This document shows, piece after piece, positions 34,161-43,288 of a DNA stretch of 64,000 bases. The DNA is from Sinomonas susongensis (GTDB lineage: Bacteria > Actinomycetota > Actinomycetes > Actinomycetales > Micrococcaceae), in NCBI RefSeq assembly GCF_005877005.1, contig NZ_SSNH01000005.1:1-64000 (forward strand). The letters are read 5' to 3'. The notes below the pieces were generated by a model. The model did no database searches. It worked only from the letters and a program-made list of their open reading frames with translations, and was not told where the DNA came from. A program made the position numbers and the translations under genes. Each line of letters opens with the position of its first letter. The stretch's first letter is position 1.

Positions 34161-35284
34161 CAGCCGAGGCGCAGGCAGGCCGAGTCCAGAGGGTTCCCTT
34201 CGTGGACCTCGTCGCCCAACAGCAGGAAGTGAGCTCCGACGTCGTACCCGAGGTGGTGCGGGCGCTCGACACGGGCGCCTTCATCGGCGGACCGCAGGTC
34301 ACGGCGTTCGAGGAGGAATACGCGGACTTCATCGGGGTGGGCGCCTGCATCGGCGTCGCCAATGGCACCGACGCGCTCGAGCTCGCGCTCAGGGCAGTCG
34401 GCGTCGGGCCGGGCGGTGAGGTGATCCTGCCCGCGAACACCTTTGTGGCAACCGCCGAAGCCGTCGTTCGCGCCGGGGCGCGCCCGGTGCTCGTCGACGT
34501 CGAGCCCGAAACCCTGCTCATCGACACCGACGAGGTGGGCCGGGCGGTGGGGCCTAGGACGCAGGCCATCGTCCCGGTCCACCTTTTCGGACAGACCGCG
34601 CCGGTCGAGTCGCTCGTGCCGCTCGCAGCGCACCGCGGCCTCGCCGTCGTCGAGGACGCCGCGCAGGCTCACGGCGCGAGGCACTACGGCCGCTCCGCCG
34701 GCTCGCTCGGGCACATCGCAGCAACGAGCTTCTACCCCGGCAAGAATCTGGGTGCCGCGGGCGACGGCGGCGCGGTCACCACCAACGACCCCATCCTCGC
34801 CGACATGGTGCGCCTCCTTGCCGCGCACGGAAGCCGTGTGAAGTACGTGCACGAGATCGTGGGATTCAACTCGCGCCTCGATGCCATGCAGGCCATCGTC
34901 CTGAGGGCCAAGCTGCGCAGGCTCGCCGATTGGAACGCACGACGGCGCGCGGCCGCCCGGCTGTACGCGGAGCTGCTCGACGGGGTGCCGGGTGTACGCA
35001 CGCCCCGCAGCCGTCCCGGCAACGAGGACGTGTGGCACCTGTACGTGATCCGCGCCGAGGACCGCGAGCGCGTGCAGTCCGCGCTCGCCGGCGCCGGGAT
35101 CGGGACGGGGATCCACTACCCGACTCCCGTGCACCTCACCGAGGCGTTCTCCTACCTCGGCTACCACCCGGGCGACTTCCCCGTGGCCGAGGAGGCCTCC
35201 TCGCAGATCCTGTCGCTGCCGATGTTCCCGCACATCACGCCGGAGCAGCAGAGGCTCGTGGCCGAGGTGGTGCGGGGATGCTGA
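34157..35284 (+). CDS. DegT/DnrJ/EryC1/StrS aminotransferase (WbpE-like)
   Basis: A 375-residue PLP aminotransferase, second of its kind in the operon. The entry VPFVDLVAQQQEV and FIGGPQVTAFEEEYADFIG are family hallmarks; VANGTDALELAL binds phosphate, VVEDAAQAHGA holds the Asp, and SFYPGKNLGAAGDGG the PLP Lys. It resembles WbpE/WlbC, which aminate the 3-keto group made by the Gfo/Idh partner. The ATG at 34157 overlaps the acyltransferase stop (ATGA). Confidence 0.92.
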   Translation: MTAEAQAGRVQRVPFVDLVAQQQEVSSDVVPEVVRALDTGAFIGGPQVTAFEEEYADFIGVGACIGVANGTDALELALRAVGVGPGGEVILPANTFVATAEAVVRAGARPVLVDVEPETLLIDTDEVGRAVGPRTQAIVPVHLFGQTAPVESLVPLAAHRGLAVVEDAAQAHGARHYGRSAGSLGHIAATSFYPGKNLGAAGDGGAVTTNDPILADMVRLLAAHGSRVKYVHEIVGFNSRLDAMQAIVLRAKLRRLADWNARRRAAARLYAELLDGVPGVRTPRSRPGNEDVWHLYVIRAEDRERVQSALAGAGIGTGIHYPTPVHLTEAFSYLGYHPGDFPVAEEASSQILSLPMFPHITPEQQRLVAEVVRGC

Positions 35285-36771
35285 GTGCGGCGATGGCCAG
35301 AGGGAAGCGACGCGACAGCAGCGTAGGCTCCGGAGCTCTGTGGAGCGGGATCAACACCCTGGTCATGCGGGTCGCCAATGTCGCGATCATGGTCGTCGCC
35401 GTCCGGCTCGTCTCACCGCGGGACTTCGGCGTGTTCACCGCAGCGTTGGTGGTCGGAACAATTGCGACGTCGATGAGCGAGCTCGGCGTCGCCTCCGCAC
35501 TCATCCGCCGGGATCTCTCGGTGAGCGAGCTTGGCCCCACCGTGGTCACCATTGCGTGGGTCTGGTCTGGCTCCCTTGCGATCATGATGGTCGCAGGGGC
35601 GAGGCCTCTGGCCGACTTGCTCGGCGCCCCTGATGCTGAGACCTCGATCCGGGTTCTCGCTCTCGGAGTGGCCGCATCGGGCTTCTCCGCGGTCCCCGGC
35701 GCTCTCCTGGCCCGCGACTTCCGGCAGCGTTCGATCTTCACCGCCGGCGCTCTTGCCTTCGTGCCCTCGAGCGCTGTCCTCGTGCTCCTGGCCTTCGGCG
35801 GTTCGGGGCCGCTGTCCTTCGCGTGGTCGAAGGTCGTGACGGCGGTGGTCACGGGCGCGGTCATGCTGATTCTCGGGAAGCAGTGGGTGAGGCCGCGGTT
35901 TGAACGGCGCGCGTTCCAGTTCCTCCTGCGGTTCGGAGTCCCGCTCGCGGCAGCGAATGTGGTGGGCTATGCACTGCTGAATGCAGACTTCGCGCTCGTT
36001 GGCCACGCGATGGGCCCCGCGTTGCTGGGCGTGTATTCGGTGGCCTTCTCCATCGCATCCCTTGCGGTTTCCATTCTTTCGTCGGCGCTCAACTCGGTCG
36101 CTATGCCTGCATTCTCGAACCACGCTGGCGCTTCCGAGGGCCTGCGAGGCAGCCTTCGGGTGTGGGGCAGCGCCGTCTTCTTCATCGGCCTTCCGGTCTG
36201 CGGATTCACGTCGGTGTTCTCCCGGGAGGTCGTCTCGGTCCTGTACGGCCATCCGTGGGCCGCGGCCGGCCCTGTCGTCGCAGTGCTTGCGCTCTATGGC
36301 GTGCCCATGCTTTTCGAACTGATGCTGTCCAATCTGCTCGTTGCCATTGGGCGGACGGGAGCGGCTCTGCTGGTGCAGTGCGTATGGATCGTCGCGCTGT
36401 CGCTCGGGATGCTCATCGGACTCAACACCATGGGGCTTGTCGGGGTCGGCTGGGCCCACGTGGTCGTGCTCCTGGCCGTCGTGATCCCCGTCCAGGTCGT
36501 TCTCGTTCGCCGGTTGGCCCCGGGCGTCCTTCAAGGTCTCTGGCAGGTGACTGGGCGGCCCCTCGTCGGGACGTGCCTGGCTGCCATCTCCGCGTTCATC
36601 GTCTGCATCCCCGTATCCGTTGACTGGCTTCGGCTCTCCGTAGGCGGCGTCGTCGGCGGAGTGGTGTATCTCGGGTGCACCCGCCCCCTCTGGCGAGACC
36701 GGCTCCTCTCCCCGCGGAGCAAGGGGAACCATCGACGGGAGGTGTCCGATGCGCCGACCCGAGCCCAGTGA
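35278..36771 (+). CDS. Polysaccharide flippase (Wzx-like, MOP superfamily)
   Basis: A 497-residue integral membrane protein with about 12-14 hydrophobic segments and a basic N terminus (ARGKRRDSS). The entry GALWSGINTLVMRVANVAIMVVAVRLVSPRDFG is typical of lipopolysaccharide/exopolysaccharide flippases (PF13440). It should move lipid-linked repeat units across the membrane. It starts within the last codons of the aminotransferase gene (7-base overlap; an in-frame ATG at 35293 is an alternative) and ends 23 bases inside the next gene. Confidence 0.9.
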   Translation: MLSAAMARGKRRDSSVGSGALWSGINTLVMRVANVAIMVVAVRLVSPRDFGVFTAALVVGTIATSMSELGVASALIRRDLSVSELGPTVVTIAWVWSGSLAIMMVAGARPLADLLGAPDAETSIRVLALGVAASGFSAVPGALLARDFRQRSIFTAGALAFVPSSAVLVLLAFGGSGPLSFAWSKVVTAVVTGAVMLILGKQWVRPRFERRAFQFLLRFGVPLAAANVVGYALLNADFALVGHAMGPALLGVYSVAFSIASLAVSILSSALNSVAMPAFSNHAGASEGLRGSLRVWGSAVFFIGLPVCGFTSVFSREVVSVLYGHPWAAAGPVVAVLALYGVPMLFELMLSNLLVAIGRTGAALLVQCVWIVALSLGMLIGLNTMGLVGVGWAHVVVLLAVVIPVQVVLVRRLAPGVLQGLWQVTGRPLVGTCLAAISAFIVCIPVSVDWLRLSVGGVVGGVVYLGCTRPLWRDRLLSPRSKGNHRREVSDAPTRAQ

Positions 36772-37801
36772 ACTGAAGGGGCGTCCCCTGATCTCGGTGG
36801 TGATCCCCTGCTACAACTACGGCCACTATCTCCCTGGGGCGGTGGACAGTGCGCTCAGCCAATCCGATGTCGACGTCGAAGTGCTCATCGTCGACGACGC
36901 GTCGACGGATGGAAGCGCCATCGTCGCTCAGGAGCTGGCCGCCAGGGAGGCAAGGGTTTCCGCTGTTCTCCACACTGCGAATCTCGGGCATATCGCGACC
37001 TACAATGACGGACTCGGCAGGTGCCGAGGGGACTACGTGGTTCTCCTCTCCGCGGACGATCTCCTCGCGCCGGGATCGCTTGCACGCTCGGCTGCCCTCT
37101 TCGAGTCGTGGCCGGACACCATGCTTGTGTACGGCCGCGCTCCGTCCTTTGAGAAGGAGCCCGTCCAGCCCCGGAGGATCCGTGTCAACTGGACCGTATG
37201 GGACGGAGCCGAGTGGGTGGGGGAGGTCTGCCGGCGTGGAACCAACGTCATTGCGAACCCGGAGGCAATCGTCCGCCGTGAGGTAGTCGAACGCCTGGGC
37301 GGCTACGAGGCCGTCCTGCCCCATACGGCTGACCTGCACTTCTGGCTCCGCGCCGCCTCAATGGGGGGCGTGGGGCGCATCGGCGGCCCGCCTCAGGCCT
37401 TCTACCGGATCCACGGCGCCAACATGCATCTCGGTGAAAACGATCTGAGCGACCTTGTGGAACGTTCGGAGATGTTCGACGCACTCCTGGGGGAGCTGCC
37501 GCCCGGAGAACTCCGATCCCTCGTCGGGCGCGCGCTTGCCGAAGAAGCGCTTTCCCGGGCCGCACGAGAATATGACCTGGGACGCTCTGAGGGCCCTCTG
37601 GCGGAACAGTTTGTCCGATTTGCGCTGGCCCAGGGAGTGGACGTCCGGCAGCTGGAGGGCTGGAAGGCCTTGGACCGGCGCCGCGCTGCGCTCACCGGCC
37701 CTCGTGCGCAGGCCTTCTTCCTTTCCGTGCTCGGCCGTTCGCGCCGGTGGGCCGGGACCAAACTCGAGCAGGCCCGCATCAGCCGGACGGGGGTGGCCTG
37801 A
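36749..37801 (+). CDS. Glycosyltransferase family 2
   Basis: A 350-residue GT-A glycosyltransferase. Near the N terminus, ISVVIPCYNYGHYLPGAVDSAL and VLIVDDASTDGS form the nucleotide-binding part; the metal-binding motif is SADD in VVLLSADDLLAPGSL. It adds a sugar to the growing lipid-linked unit on the cytoplasmic side. Its ATG lies 23 bases inside the flippase gene and is preceded by GGGAGG at good spacing. Confidence 0.92.
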   Translation: MRRPEPSELKGRPLISVVIPCYNYGHYLPGAVDSALSQSDVDVEVLIVDDASTDGSAIVAQELAAREARVSAVLHTANLGHIATYNDGLGRCRGDYVVLLSADDLLAPGSLARSAALFESWPDTMLVYGRAPSFEKEPVQPRRIRVNWTVWDGAEWVGEVCRRGTNVIANPEAIVRREVVERLGGYEAVLPHTADLHFWLRAASMGGVGRIGGPPQAFYRIHGANMHLGENDLSDLVERSEMFDALLGELPPGELRSLVGRALAEEALSRAAREYDLGRSEGPLAEQFVRFALAQGVDVRQLEGWKALDRRRAALTGPRAQAFFLSVLGRSRRWAGTKLEQARISRTGVA

Positions 37802-37802
37802 G

Positions 37803-38990
37803 ATGGACAGTTTCGAAGGAACTCTCGTGATCAATGCCGCCAATCGGTGGGACGACATGTGGATGGCCGATCAGCAGCTCGCTGTGGGTCTTTCCCGCCT
37901 CGCACCCGTCCTCTATGTCGACCCAGTCCAATCCCTCGCGACCCGGGTACGCCAAGGTGGCTGGAAGTCTGCTGTGCGACGGGCGCCGCGGCTCACTGTT
38001 CTCGGTCGGCGGCTTGCGCGCCTCGAACCGGAAGGGCTCCCGGGATTGGCCCGACGCGGGGTCGCCGAAGTGAACGCGCGCCTCGCCGCGCTGCAGGTGC
38101 GTGACGCCCTCGGGCGTCTGGGCGGCAGCGCGAGGGCGTCCATTGAGGCAAATGTGCTGACCCCAGTCTCGGGCCGAATAGGAGAGAGCACCAAGGTGTA
38201 CTGGGCCCAGGACGATTTCGAGGCGATGGCTGCCCTTGTCGGAGGGGTCGCGGCTTCCTACGCGCGGGCTGACGTCCGCCTTGCCGCAGAGGCCGATCTG
38301 GTCATGGCTGCGAATCCACGTGTTGCCGAGGCGCTCCGCATCCGAGGTCGCGAGACCGAGTTGATTCCTTTCGGTTGCGATGCCGAGCACTTTGCCCGTG
38401 CTGCGGCACAGGATCGTCCCGAGGACATCGCCCTCCCGTCCCCTTTCGCGATATTCGTGGGTCATCTGGGCGATCGCCTCGACTTCTCGCTCCTGGAAGG
38501 CTTGAGGGACGCCGGGCTCCGCCAGCTCTTGATCGGCCCGGTGCACCCGAGCGTGGACCGCATGCGGTTCGACGCCCTTGTCGCCAGTCCCGAGGTCCAA
38601 TGGCTGGGCAGTCGACCGTTCGACGATCTGCCCGCCTACCTCGGTCACGCTGCCGTTGCCCTCGTCCCCTACACGGCTTCGGCATTCAATCTCGCCAGCT
38701 TCCCGCTGAAGACCCTCGAGTACCTTGCCGCAGGACTGCCCGTCGTTTCGACGCCACTGCCCGGAGTCGAATGGATCGGATCTTCGGACGTCCATGTCGC
38801 GGGCGACCGTGACGACTTCGTATCCCGGGTGGGTCGGCTGTTGTCGGCTCGCCCAGATCCGGCGGGGGTCCAACGGAGACAGCAGTTGGCGAGGGGCCAC
38901 AGCTGGAACGCACGGGCCCGATCGGTCGCCACGATGCTCGGGATCGAGATCGAGGAGCAAACGGGGGGAGGGGGACGCCATGCAGCGTAG
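37803..38990 (+). CDS. Glycosyltransferase, GT-B fold (family 1/4-like)
   Basis: A 395-residue GT-B enzyme. The N-terminal half begins LVINAANRWDDMWMADQQLA with the acceptor-side fold; the C-terminal donor-binding half has the conserved ASFPLKTLEYLAAGLPVVSTPLPGVEW, which carries the Glu contacting the nucleotide sugar. VYWAQDDFEAMAALV and LIPFGCDAEHF recur in actinobacterial exopolysaccharide glycosyltransferases. It starts 1 base after the previous stop. Confidence 0.88.
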   Translation: MDSFEGTLVINAANRWDDMWMADQQLAVGLSRLAPVLYVDPVQSLATRVRQGGWKSAVRRAPRLTVLGRRLARLEPEGLPGLARRGVAEVNARLAALQVRDALGRLGGSARASIEANVLTPVSGRIGESTKVYWAQDDFEAMAALVGGVAASYARADVRLAAEADLVMAANPRVAEALRIRGRETELIPFGCDAEHFARAAAQDRPEDIALPSPFAIFVGHLGDRLDFSLLEGLRDAGLRQLLIGPVHPSVDRMRFDALVASPEVQWLGSRPFDDLPAYLGHAAVALVPYTASAFNLASFPLKTLEYLAAGLPVVSTPLPGVEWIGSSDVHVAGDRDDFVSRVGRLLSARPDPAGVQRRQQLARGHSWNARARSVATMLGIEIEEQTGGGGRHAA

Positions 38991-39864
38991 TTCTCGGACC
39001 GACCACGTGATTGTCACCCGGTTCAACCTCCCGTCCCGCGGCTACGAACAGTCTGTACGCGAGCGGACGGGATGGCTCGAACAGCGGGTAGGGCTCTTCG
39101 AGAGATTCTGCCTCCCTTCAGTGATGGCACAGACGAGCGAGAACTTTGCCTGGATCGCATACTTCGACCCCGCGAGCCCCGACTGGCTCCGGGAACGGAT
39201 TCAGCGGTGGCGCGATGCCAGCGTCATGACGCCGATCTTCAGGGCGGAGGTTCCTCCCGACGAGTTGCTCGAGGATTTGGCCGGAGTCTCGGGGGCGCGT
39301 CGAGAGCGGCTTCTCACAACCAATCTCGACAACGACGATGCACTCGCCGTCGACTTCGTTGAACGCCTCCAGTCGCTTCCTCACGAACCGGCTCCGGCGG
39401 CTCTCTATCTGGCGAGAGGACTCATCGCTGCCGCTCCTTCCCTCTACCTGCGGGTAGACCGCGCCAACGCCTTCTGCAGCGTCTCGGCCCGGTGGGAGGA
39501 TGGCGCCACCTGCTGGGCCGACTGGCACAACGAACTCCATCGGCTCATGCCGACAAGGCTTGGATGGGGCCAGCCAGCGTGGCTTCAGGTCGTCCACGGG
39601 ACCAATGTCAGCAATCGCGTGCACGGGAGGCTCACTTCCCCCGCTGCCTACAGCCACCTGTTTCCAGGCCTGCTCGACGAGTGGCCCCGGCCGACAAGGA
39701 CCAAGCAGGCGCTCGACCGCACACTTCGTGGACCCCTCCGGCTCGGCCGGGAGGCAGCTCGTGCATCAGCAAAACGCGTCATCGTAGCGGCCGCAGGGCG
39801 GTCAGCGCTGGATCGTGTTCGACAACGGACTCGGGGAAGACAGGGGCCGCCAAACGCCCGGTAA
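38980..39864 (+). CDS. Putative rhamnosyltransferase-like glycosyltransferase
   Basis: A 294-residue protein resembling the putative rhamnosyl transferase family (PF11316): HVIVTRFNLPSRG at the start, LFERFCLPSVMAQTSENFAWIAYFDP, then LLTTNLDNDDALAVDFVERLQ, whose DNDD is the likely metal-binding motif. The acceptor and donor are unknown. The ATG at 38980 overlaps the previous gene by 11 bases; the purine run GGGGGGAGGGGGA serves as ribosome site. The C-terminal tail is basic (RQRTRGRQ). Confidence 0.8.
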   Translation: MQRSSRTDHVIVTRFNLPSRGYEQSVRERTGWLEQRVGLFERFCLPSVMAQTSENFAWIAYFDPASPDWLRERIQRWRDASVMTPIFRAEVPPDELLEDLAGVSGARRERLLTTNLDNDDALAVDFVERLQSLPHEPAPAALYLARGLIAAAPSLYLRVDRANAFCSVSARWEDGATCWADWHNELHRLMPTRLGWGQPAWLQVVHGTNVSNRVHGRLTSPAAYSHLFPGLLDEWPRPTRTKQALDRTLRGPLRLGREAARASAKRVIVAAAGRSALDRVRQRTRGRQGPPNAR

Positions 39865-39876
39865 GGATGAAAGACG

Positions 39877-40662
39877 ATGAAACTCAGAATGGTGGGATGG
39901 GCCCTCATCCGTCGTTGGTATGCGGCAGTCGCAGGGCTGCTGGCTGTCGGAGCGGCGTGCCTGCTCGTGTACGGCGCCGTGCCGGCAGACTACAAGGCAA
40001 ATGGCAGCCTCGTTCTGCTTCCTTCTCCACAGAGTGTCGGAGCGGCGGGCAATCCCTACCTCTTCCTTGGAGGCCTCGGACAGGCGATGGACGTGCTCAC
40101 TCGCCGTATGACCGCTCCGGACACAACTGGAAGGTACGCGGCCACCTATCCGAAGATGTCCTACACCGCTCTGCCGGACGTCACTTCCGGCAGCTCGATC
40201 CTCGTCGTGACGGTGACCGCCCGGTCATCGGAGGACGCTGGGAGCGCACTCCAGAAGATCCTCGCCGACGTTCCGGCCGAGCTCACGTCGATGCAGGACG
40301 CGTTGCACGTTCCGGCGGCCTCCCGGATCTCCTCGATGCCGGTAGCGCAGCCCTCCGCGCCGACAGTCGACGTCAAGAGGCGGATTCAGGCGACCGGTGG
40401 AGTCGGGGCCGCGGGCGTCGTCCTGGTCATCCTGCTCACGGCTCTTCTGGATGGACTTCTCCTCAGGAGGTCCCGTCGTCTCGAGGCCGACCGGTGGAGG
40501 GCCAAGGCCCACCACACTGCTGCCCCTGAGCACGACGAGGAGTCGAGCCCCTATCTCGTTTCGGTGTATGCAGGGGAAACGGGCGAAGACGGCGAACGCG
40601 AGCCCGGCGTCGAGGCTTCGGGGAGGGCCGCGCATCGGAGCCCGAGCAGGAGCGCCCGATGA
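39877..40662 (+). CDS. Wzz/chain-length-determinant-like membrane protein 1
   Basis: A 261-residue protein with transmembrane segments near the N terminus (WYAAVAGLLAVGAACLLVYGAV) and near residue 185 (GAAGVVLVILLTALLDGLLL), with an extracytoplasmic domain between. This is the Wzz/polysaccharide co-polymerase layout. The C-terminal cytoplasmic tail is charged and no kinase domain is fused. The canonical proline-rich motif beside the second segment is weak. It probably helps set polymer length with the next gene and the polymerase. Its stop overlaps the next ATG (ATGA). Confidence 0.75.
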   Translation: MKLRMVGWALIRRWYAAVAGLLAVGAACLLVYGAVPADYKANGSLVLLPSPQSVGAAGNPYLFLGGLGQAMDVLTRRMTAPDTTGRYAATYPKMSYTALPDVTSGSSILVVTVTARSSEDAGSALQKILADVPAELTSMQDALHVPAASRISSMPVAQPSAPTVDVKRRIQATGGVGAAGVVLVILLTALLDGLLLRRSRRLEADRWRAKAHHTAAPEHDEESSPYLVSVYAGETGEDGEREPGVEASGRAAHRSPSRSAR

Positions 40663-41312
40663 TTCCGGCCGAATTCTTCCGGGAACTCGCCAGACGGTGG
40701 TACGTCGCCGTCGTCATGATTGCCGCGCTCGCCGCGGCCTGCGTTTCACTCTGGCCGGGTCAGCACGTCTACTCCGCTCGGAGCGCGGTGACGTTCCTGT
40801 GGCCTGGTTCCGTGTCCCTTTCGAAGGTCGACGACGGTGGGCTCGCGGCGCTCGTGAACTTCGCCGCGATGGTGAGGCTCGCAATCGACGACGGCCAAGC
40901 GCAGGAGAGCGCCTCCTTCGGCGGTTCCCTCGTAGGAGCTGGGGTGCGGAACGGGTTCACGGTCGTTCTCCCGAACTCGGGAGGCCAGTGGTCCTCGGAG
41001 TATGACCAGCCCAGGCTCACCGTGGAAGCAGTGGCAGCAACACCCCAGGCGGCGACAGCCAAGGCCGAGGCGCTGGTGGACCAGATCACCACTGCTGCTG
41101 CCGACCTGCAGCGCCGGCTCGCCATTCCAACCCAATCCTTCATCTCCACCTCAGCCGCCGCAGTCGACGTCGCAGACGGAGGGGCGTCGGTCGGGACCAG
41201 GATCCGCGGGGAGGCCGCAGCACTTGTGATCGGCGTTCTCCTGACCTGCACGGCCGTTGTCTCCGTCGACAGGGTCGCAGGGCTGCGCCGCCGAGGGGAG
41301 AAGGCAAGGTGA
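40659..41312 (+). CDS. Wzz/chain-length-determinant-like membrane protein 2
   Basis: A 217-residue protein of the same plan as the one before it: N-terminal segment WYVAVVMIAALAAACVSLW (both begin with an RRWY motif), an extracytoplasmic domain of about 140 residues, and a second segment AAALVIGVLLTCTAVVSV ending in a basic tail (RRRGEKAR). Shared start motif and tandem position suggest duplication and perhaps a hetero-oligomeric co-polymerase. It overlaps both neighbours by 4 bases. Confidence 0.75.
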   Translation: MIPAEFFRELARRWYVAVVMIAALAAACVSLWPGQHVYSARSAVTFLWPGSVSLSKVDDGGLAALVNFAAMVRLAIDDGQAQESASFGGSLVGAGVRNGFTVVLPNSGGQWSSEYDQPRLTVEAVAATPQAATAKAEALVDQITTAAADLQRRLAIPTQSFISTSAAAVDVADGGASVGTRIRGEAAALVIGVLLTCTAVVSVDRVAGLRRRGEKAR

Positions 41313-42646
41313 GCCGCTTCTCCAGGATCCTCAGCCAGGGGCCGGACGCGAAGACAGTCCTGACGATCTTCCTTGCCCTGTGCCTCGTGCCGTCCTACCT
41401 CACGTTCACCGTGATCGGAACTGTAGGCCGGCCCGCTACCCTTCTCGCCCTTGGCCTTTTCGCCTGGTGGCTGGCCGACAAGCTGCGGCGCCATGTTGCC
41501 GTCCCCTGGCCGTTTCAACCGGTGAGGTGGGCTCTCGCAGCCGTCGTCATTGCGGTCCTGGCGAGCTACGCGGGAGCAATGTTCCGCGGCCTTCCTGGCG
41601 CCGAGATAAGCCCAGCAGACACGGGCCTCCTGCTAGTTGCCGCATGGTGCGGCCTCTGCCTCGTGACGCACGATGGTCTGCGGACCATGGACGACGTCAT
41701 CATCATGGTCCGCCGGATCGTTACCACCGGGGCGCTCATGGCTGCCCTTGGCCTGGCCCAGTTCATCACGAAGACCTCACTGCTCGCATGGATCAGCATT
41801 CCCGGAATGAGCGGTGACACTGCCGGAGCAATCGACCAGCGCGGAGGCTTCGTCCGCGCGGCAGGAACCGCCTCCCACCCGCTCGAGTACGGTCTCGTCC
41901 TGTGCGCAATTCTGCCCTTGGCGTTGGCGCTTGCGCTGGAGGACCGCGAAAGGGGAGTGCTTGCGAGGTGGTGGCCAGCAGCAGTGATCGGAACTGCAGC
42001 GGTGCTTTCCGTCTCACGGTCTGCCCTCATTGCGGCGGTCGTGGCGATAGCCGTGCTCTTCGTGTCCTGGTCCCCGCGCGTGCGCGCTGCTGCCTCTCTG
42101 ATCGGATGTGGAATCCTCGGTCTGGTGTATGTCAGCGTGCCGGGCTTCGCGGGAACCCTTCTCGGCATGTTCACTGGCGCGGCAGGTGATCCCAGCGTTT
42201 CCTCGCGTCTGAACAGCTACGACGTCGCGTTCGGCATGGCTTCGAGGTCGCCGATCCTCGGGCGCGGATTCGGCACCCTCTTGCCGAGCTATGTCTATCT
42301 CGACAACGAGTACCTGGGGGTCATTGTCGAACTGGGCCTCGTTGGCCTGGCCGCCGTCCTCTGGTTCTTCGCGACCGGGATTGTCTGCGCCTGGGGTTCC
42401 AGCAGGCGTGCCCGGACGCCATTCCAACAGCAGCTCGGGAGCGCAATAGCGGCAGCCTTGTGCGCAAGCGCAGTGAGCTTCACGTTCTTCGACGCCCTCT
42501 CATTCCCGCTGTCCGCGGCTTTCACCTTCATGCTGCTTGGACTCGCTGGTGCCTACCATCGCGTCTCGTCCGCATCCCGGGGTCTCTTCGTCGGGCTCGA
42601 CATCCGCCCTTCGCGCGACCGTTTAGAGCCGCTGCTCACCGTCTGA
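41309..42646 (+). CDS. O-antigen ligase/polymerase-like membrane protein (Wzy-type)
   Basis: A 445-residue integral membrane protein with about 10-12 hydrophobic segments. The Wzy_C/O-antigen ligase signature is visible around RAAGTASHPLEYGLVL, AAVLSVSRSALIAAVVAIAVLF and the extracytoplasmic loop RGFGTLLPSYVYLDNEYLG. It should polymerise flipped repeat units outside the membrane. Start GTG 41309 overlaps the previous stop (GTGA). It is the last gene of the plus-strand operon. No clear terminator follows; the next 640 bases hold repeats. Confidence 0.88.
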   Translation: MSRFSRILSQGPDAKTVLTIFLALCLVPSYLTFTVIGTVGRPATLLALGLFAWWLADKLRRHVAVPWPFQPVRWALAAVVIAVLASYAGAMFRGLPGAEISPADTGLLLVAAWCGLCLVTHDGLRTMDDVIIMVRRIVTTGALMAALGLAQFITKTSLLAWISIPGMSGDTAGAIDQRGGFVRAAGTASHPLEYGLVLCAILPLALALALEDRERGVLARWWPAAVIGTAAVLSVSRSALIAAVVAIAVLFVSWSPRVRAAASLIGCGILGLVYVSVPGFAGTLLGMFTGAAGDPSVSSRLNSYDVAFGMASRSPILGRGFGTLLPSYVYLDNEYLGVIVELGLVGLAAVLWFFATGIVCAWGSSRRARTPFQQQLGSAIAAALCASAVSFTFFDALSFPLSAAFTFMLLGLAGAYHRVSSASRGLFVGLDIRPSRDRLEPLLTV

Positions 42647-42661
42647 CCGCCCTGATTCGCA

Positions 42662-42701
42662 TCCGAGAACTCAAATCCGCGTCCGAGAACTCAAATCCGC
42701 G
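42662..42701. repeat. 20-bp tandem repeat, two units
   Basis: TCCGAGAACTCAAATCCGCG occurs at 42662-42681 and 42682-42701 without mismatch, with a partial third copy following, just downstream of the polymerase gene. Confidence 0.9.
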
Positions 42702-42773
42702 AACTCAACCATCGGCGGTAGGGGATCGCGGCCGGTGGGGGGATCGGATCCAACGTCACACCGGCGACGGCCG

Positions 42774-42823
42774 CCTCCTCGTGAGAGCGCGCCGGCCACC
42801 TCCTCGTGAGAGTGCGCCGGCCG
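42774..42823. repeat. 25-bp tandem repeat, two units
   Basis: Two near-identical 25-base units beginning CCTCCTCGTGAGAG (42774-42798 and 42799-42823), differing by one or two bases, with a decayed third copy (TCCTGTGAGAG). Confidence 0.8.
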
Positions 42824-43004
42824 GCGTCCTGTGAGAGGTGTGATTCAGGACCACCTCGACGACGGTGGGCATGCCCGAGGGGTTTGCCTCCTTGAGGTGG
42901 TTCGAACAGCCTATGGACCAGCGCCGATCCCGTCCGGGAGATCATGTGGAGTTCCCGTGCTCGGGGGACTTGCCGCCTGCTGGGCCGGCCAGCGCGAAGC
43001 CCAC

Positions 43005-43076
43005 CATCTGTCCTGTGGCTTCCATCTGTCCTGTGGCTTCCATCTGTCCTGTGGCTTCCATCTGTCCAGTGGCTTC
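43005..43076. repeat. 18-bp minisatellite, four units
   Basis: CATCTGTCCTGTGGCTTC is repeated four times at 43005, 43023, 43041 and 43059; the last copy has one change (CCAGT). The surrounding 42647-43228 stretch shows no convincing gene: the open frames have no ribosome site and encode low-complexity repeats. Confidence 0.92.
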
Positions 43077-43228
43077 GGCAACGCGCACGTCCAATCCCGG
43101 GAGACCGACCGTGAAGACGCGTCAACTGCAACACCTCCATCACGGAGCTCAGCGCCACTGGTGGTCACGAATCAAGCCGTCGCCCTGGTCCTAGTCGAGT
43201 TGACATTGCCAGCTCAGCAGAACGGCCA

Positions 43229-43277
43229 AAGGACTGGGCCACGGCCAGCGCTCGCGCGCTGCCGTGGCCCAGTCCTT
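43229..43277 (-). terminator. Strong hairpin terminator of the minus-strand surface operon
   Basis: AAGGACTGGGCCACGGC (43229-43245) pairs perfectly with GCCGTGGCCCAGTCCTT (43261-43277): a 17-bp stem with a 15-base loop, 11 bases after the stop of the large secreted protein. The T-run is short (TTT). Being symmetrical, it may also stop plus-strand readthrough from the polysaccharide operon. Confidence 0.85.
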
Positions 43278-43288
43278 CTGGATTTGAG

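Noticed and set aside
42897-42911. tRNA T-arm-like GGTTCGAAC
   Set aside because: Flanking bases do not pair into a T-stem and no acceptor or anticodon arm can be drawn around it.
42691-43168. Genes in the repeat-rich stretch after the polymerase
   Set aside because: The open frames owe their length to 18-bp repeats without stops, lack ribosome sites and encode low-complexity peptides with no family resemblance.
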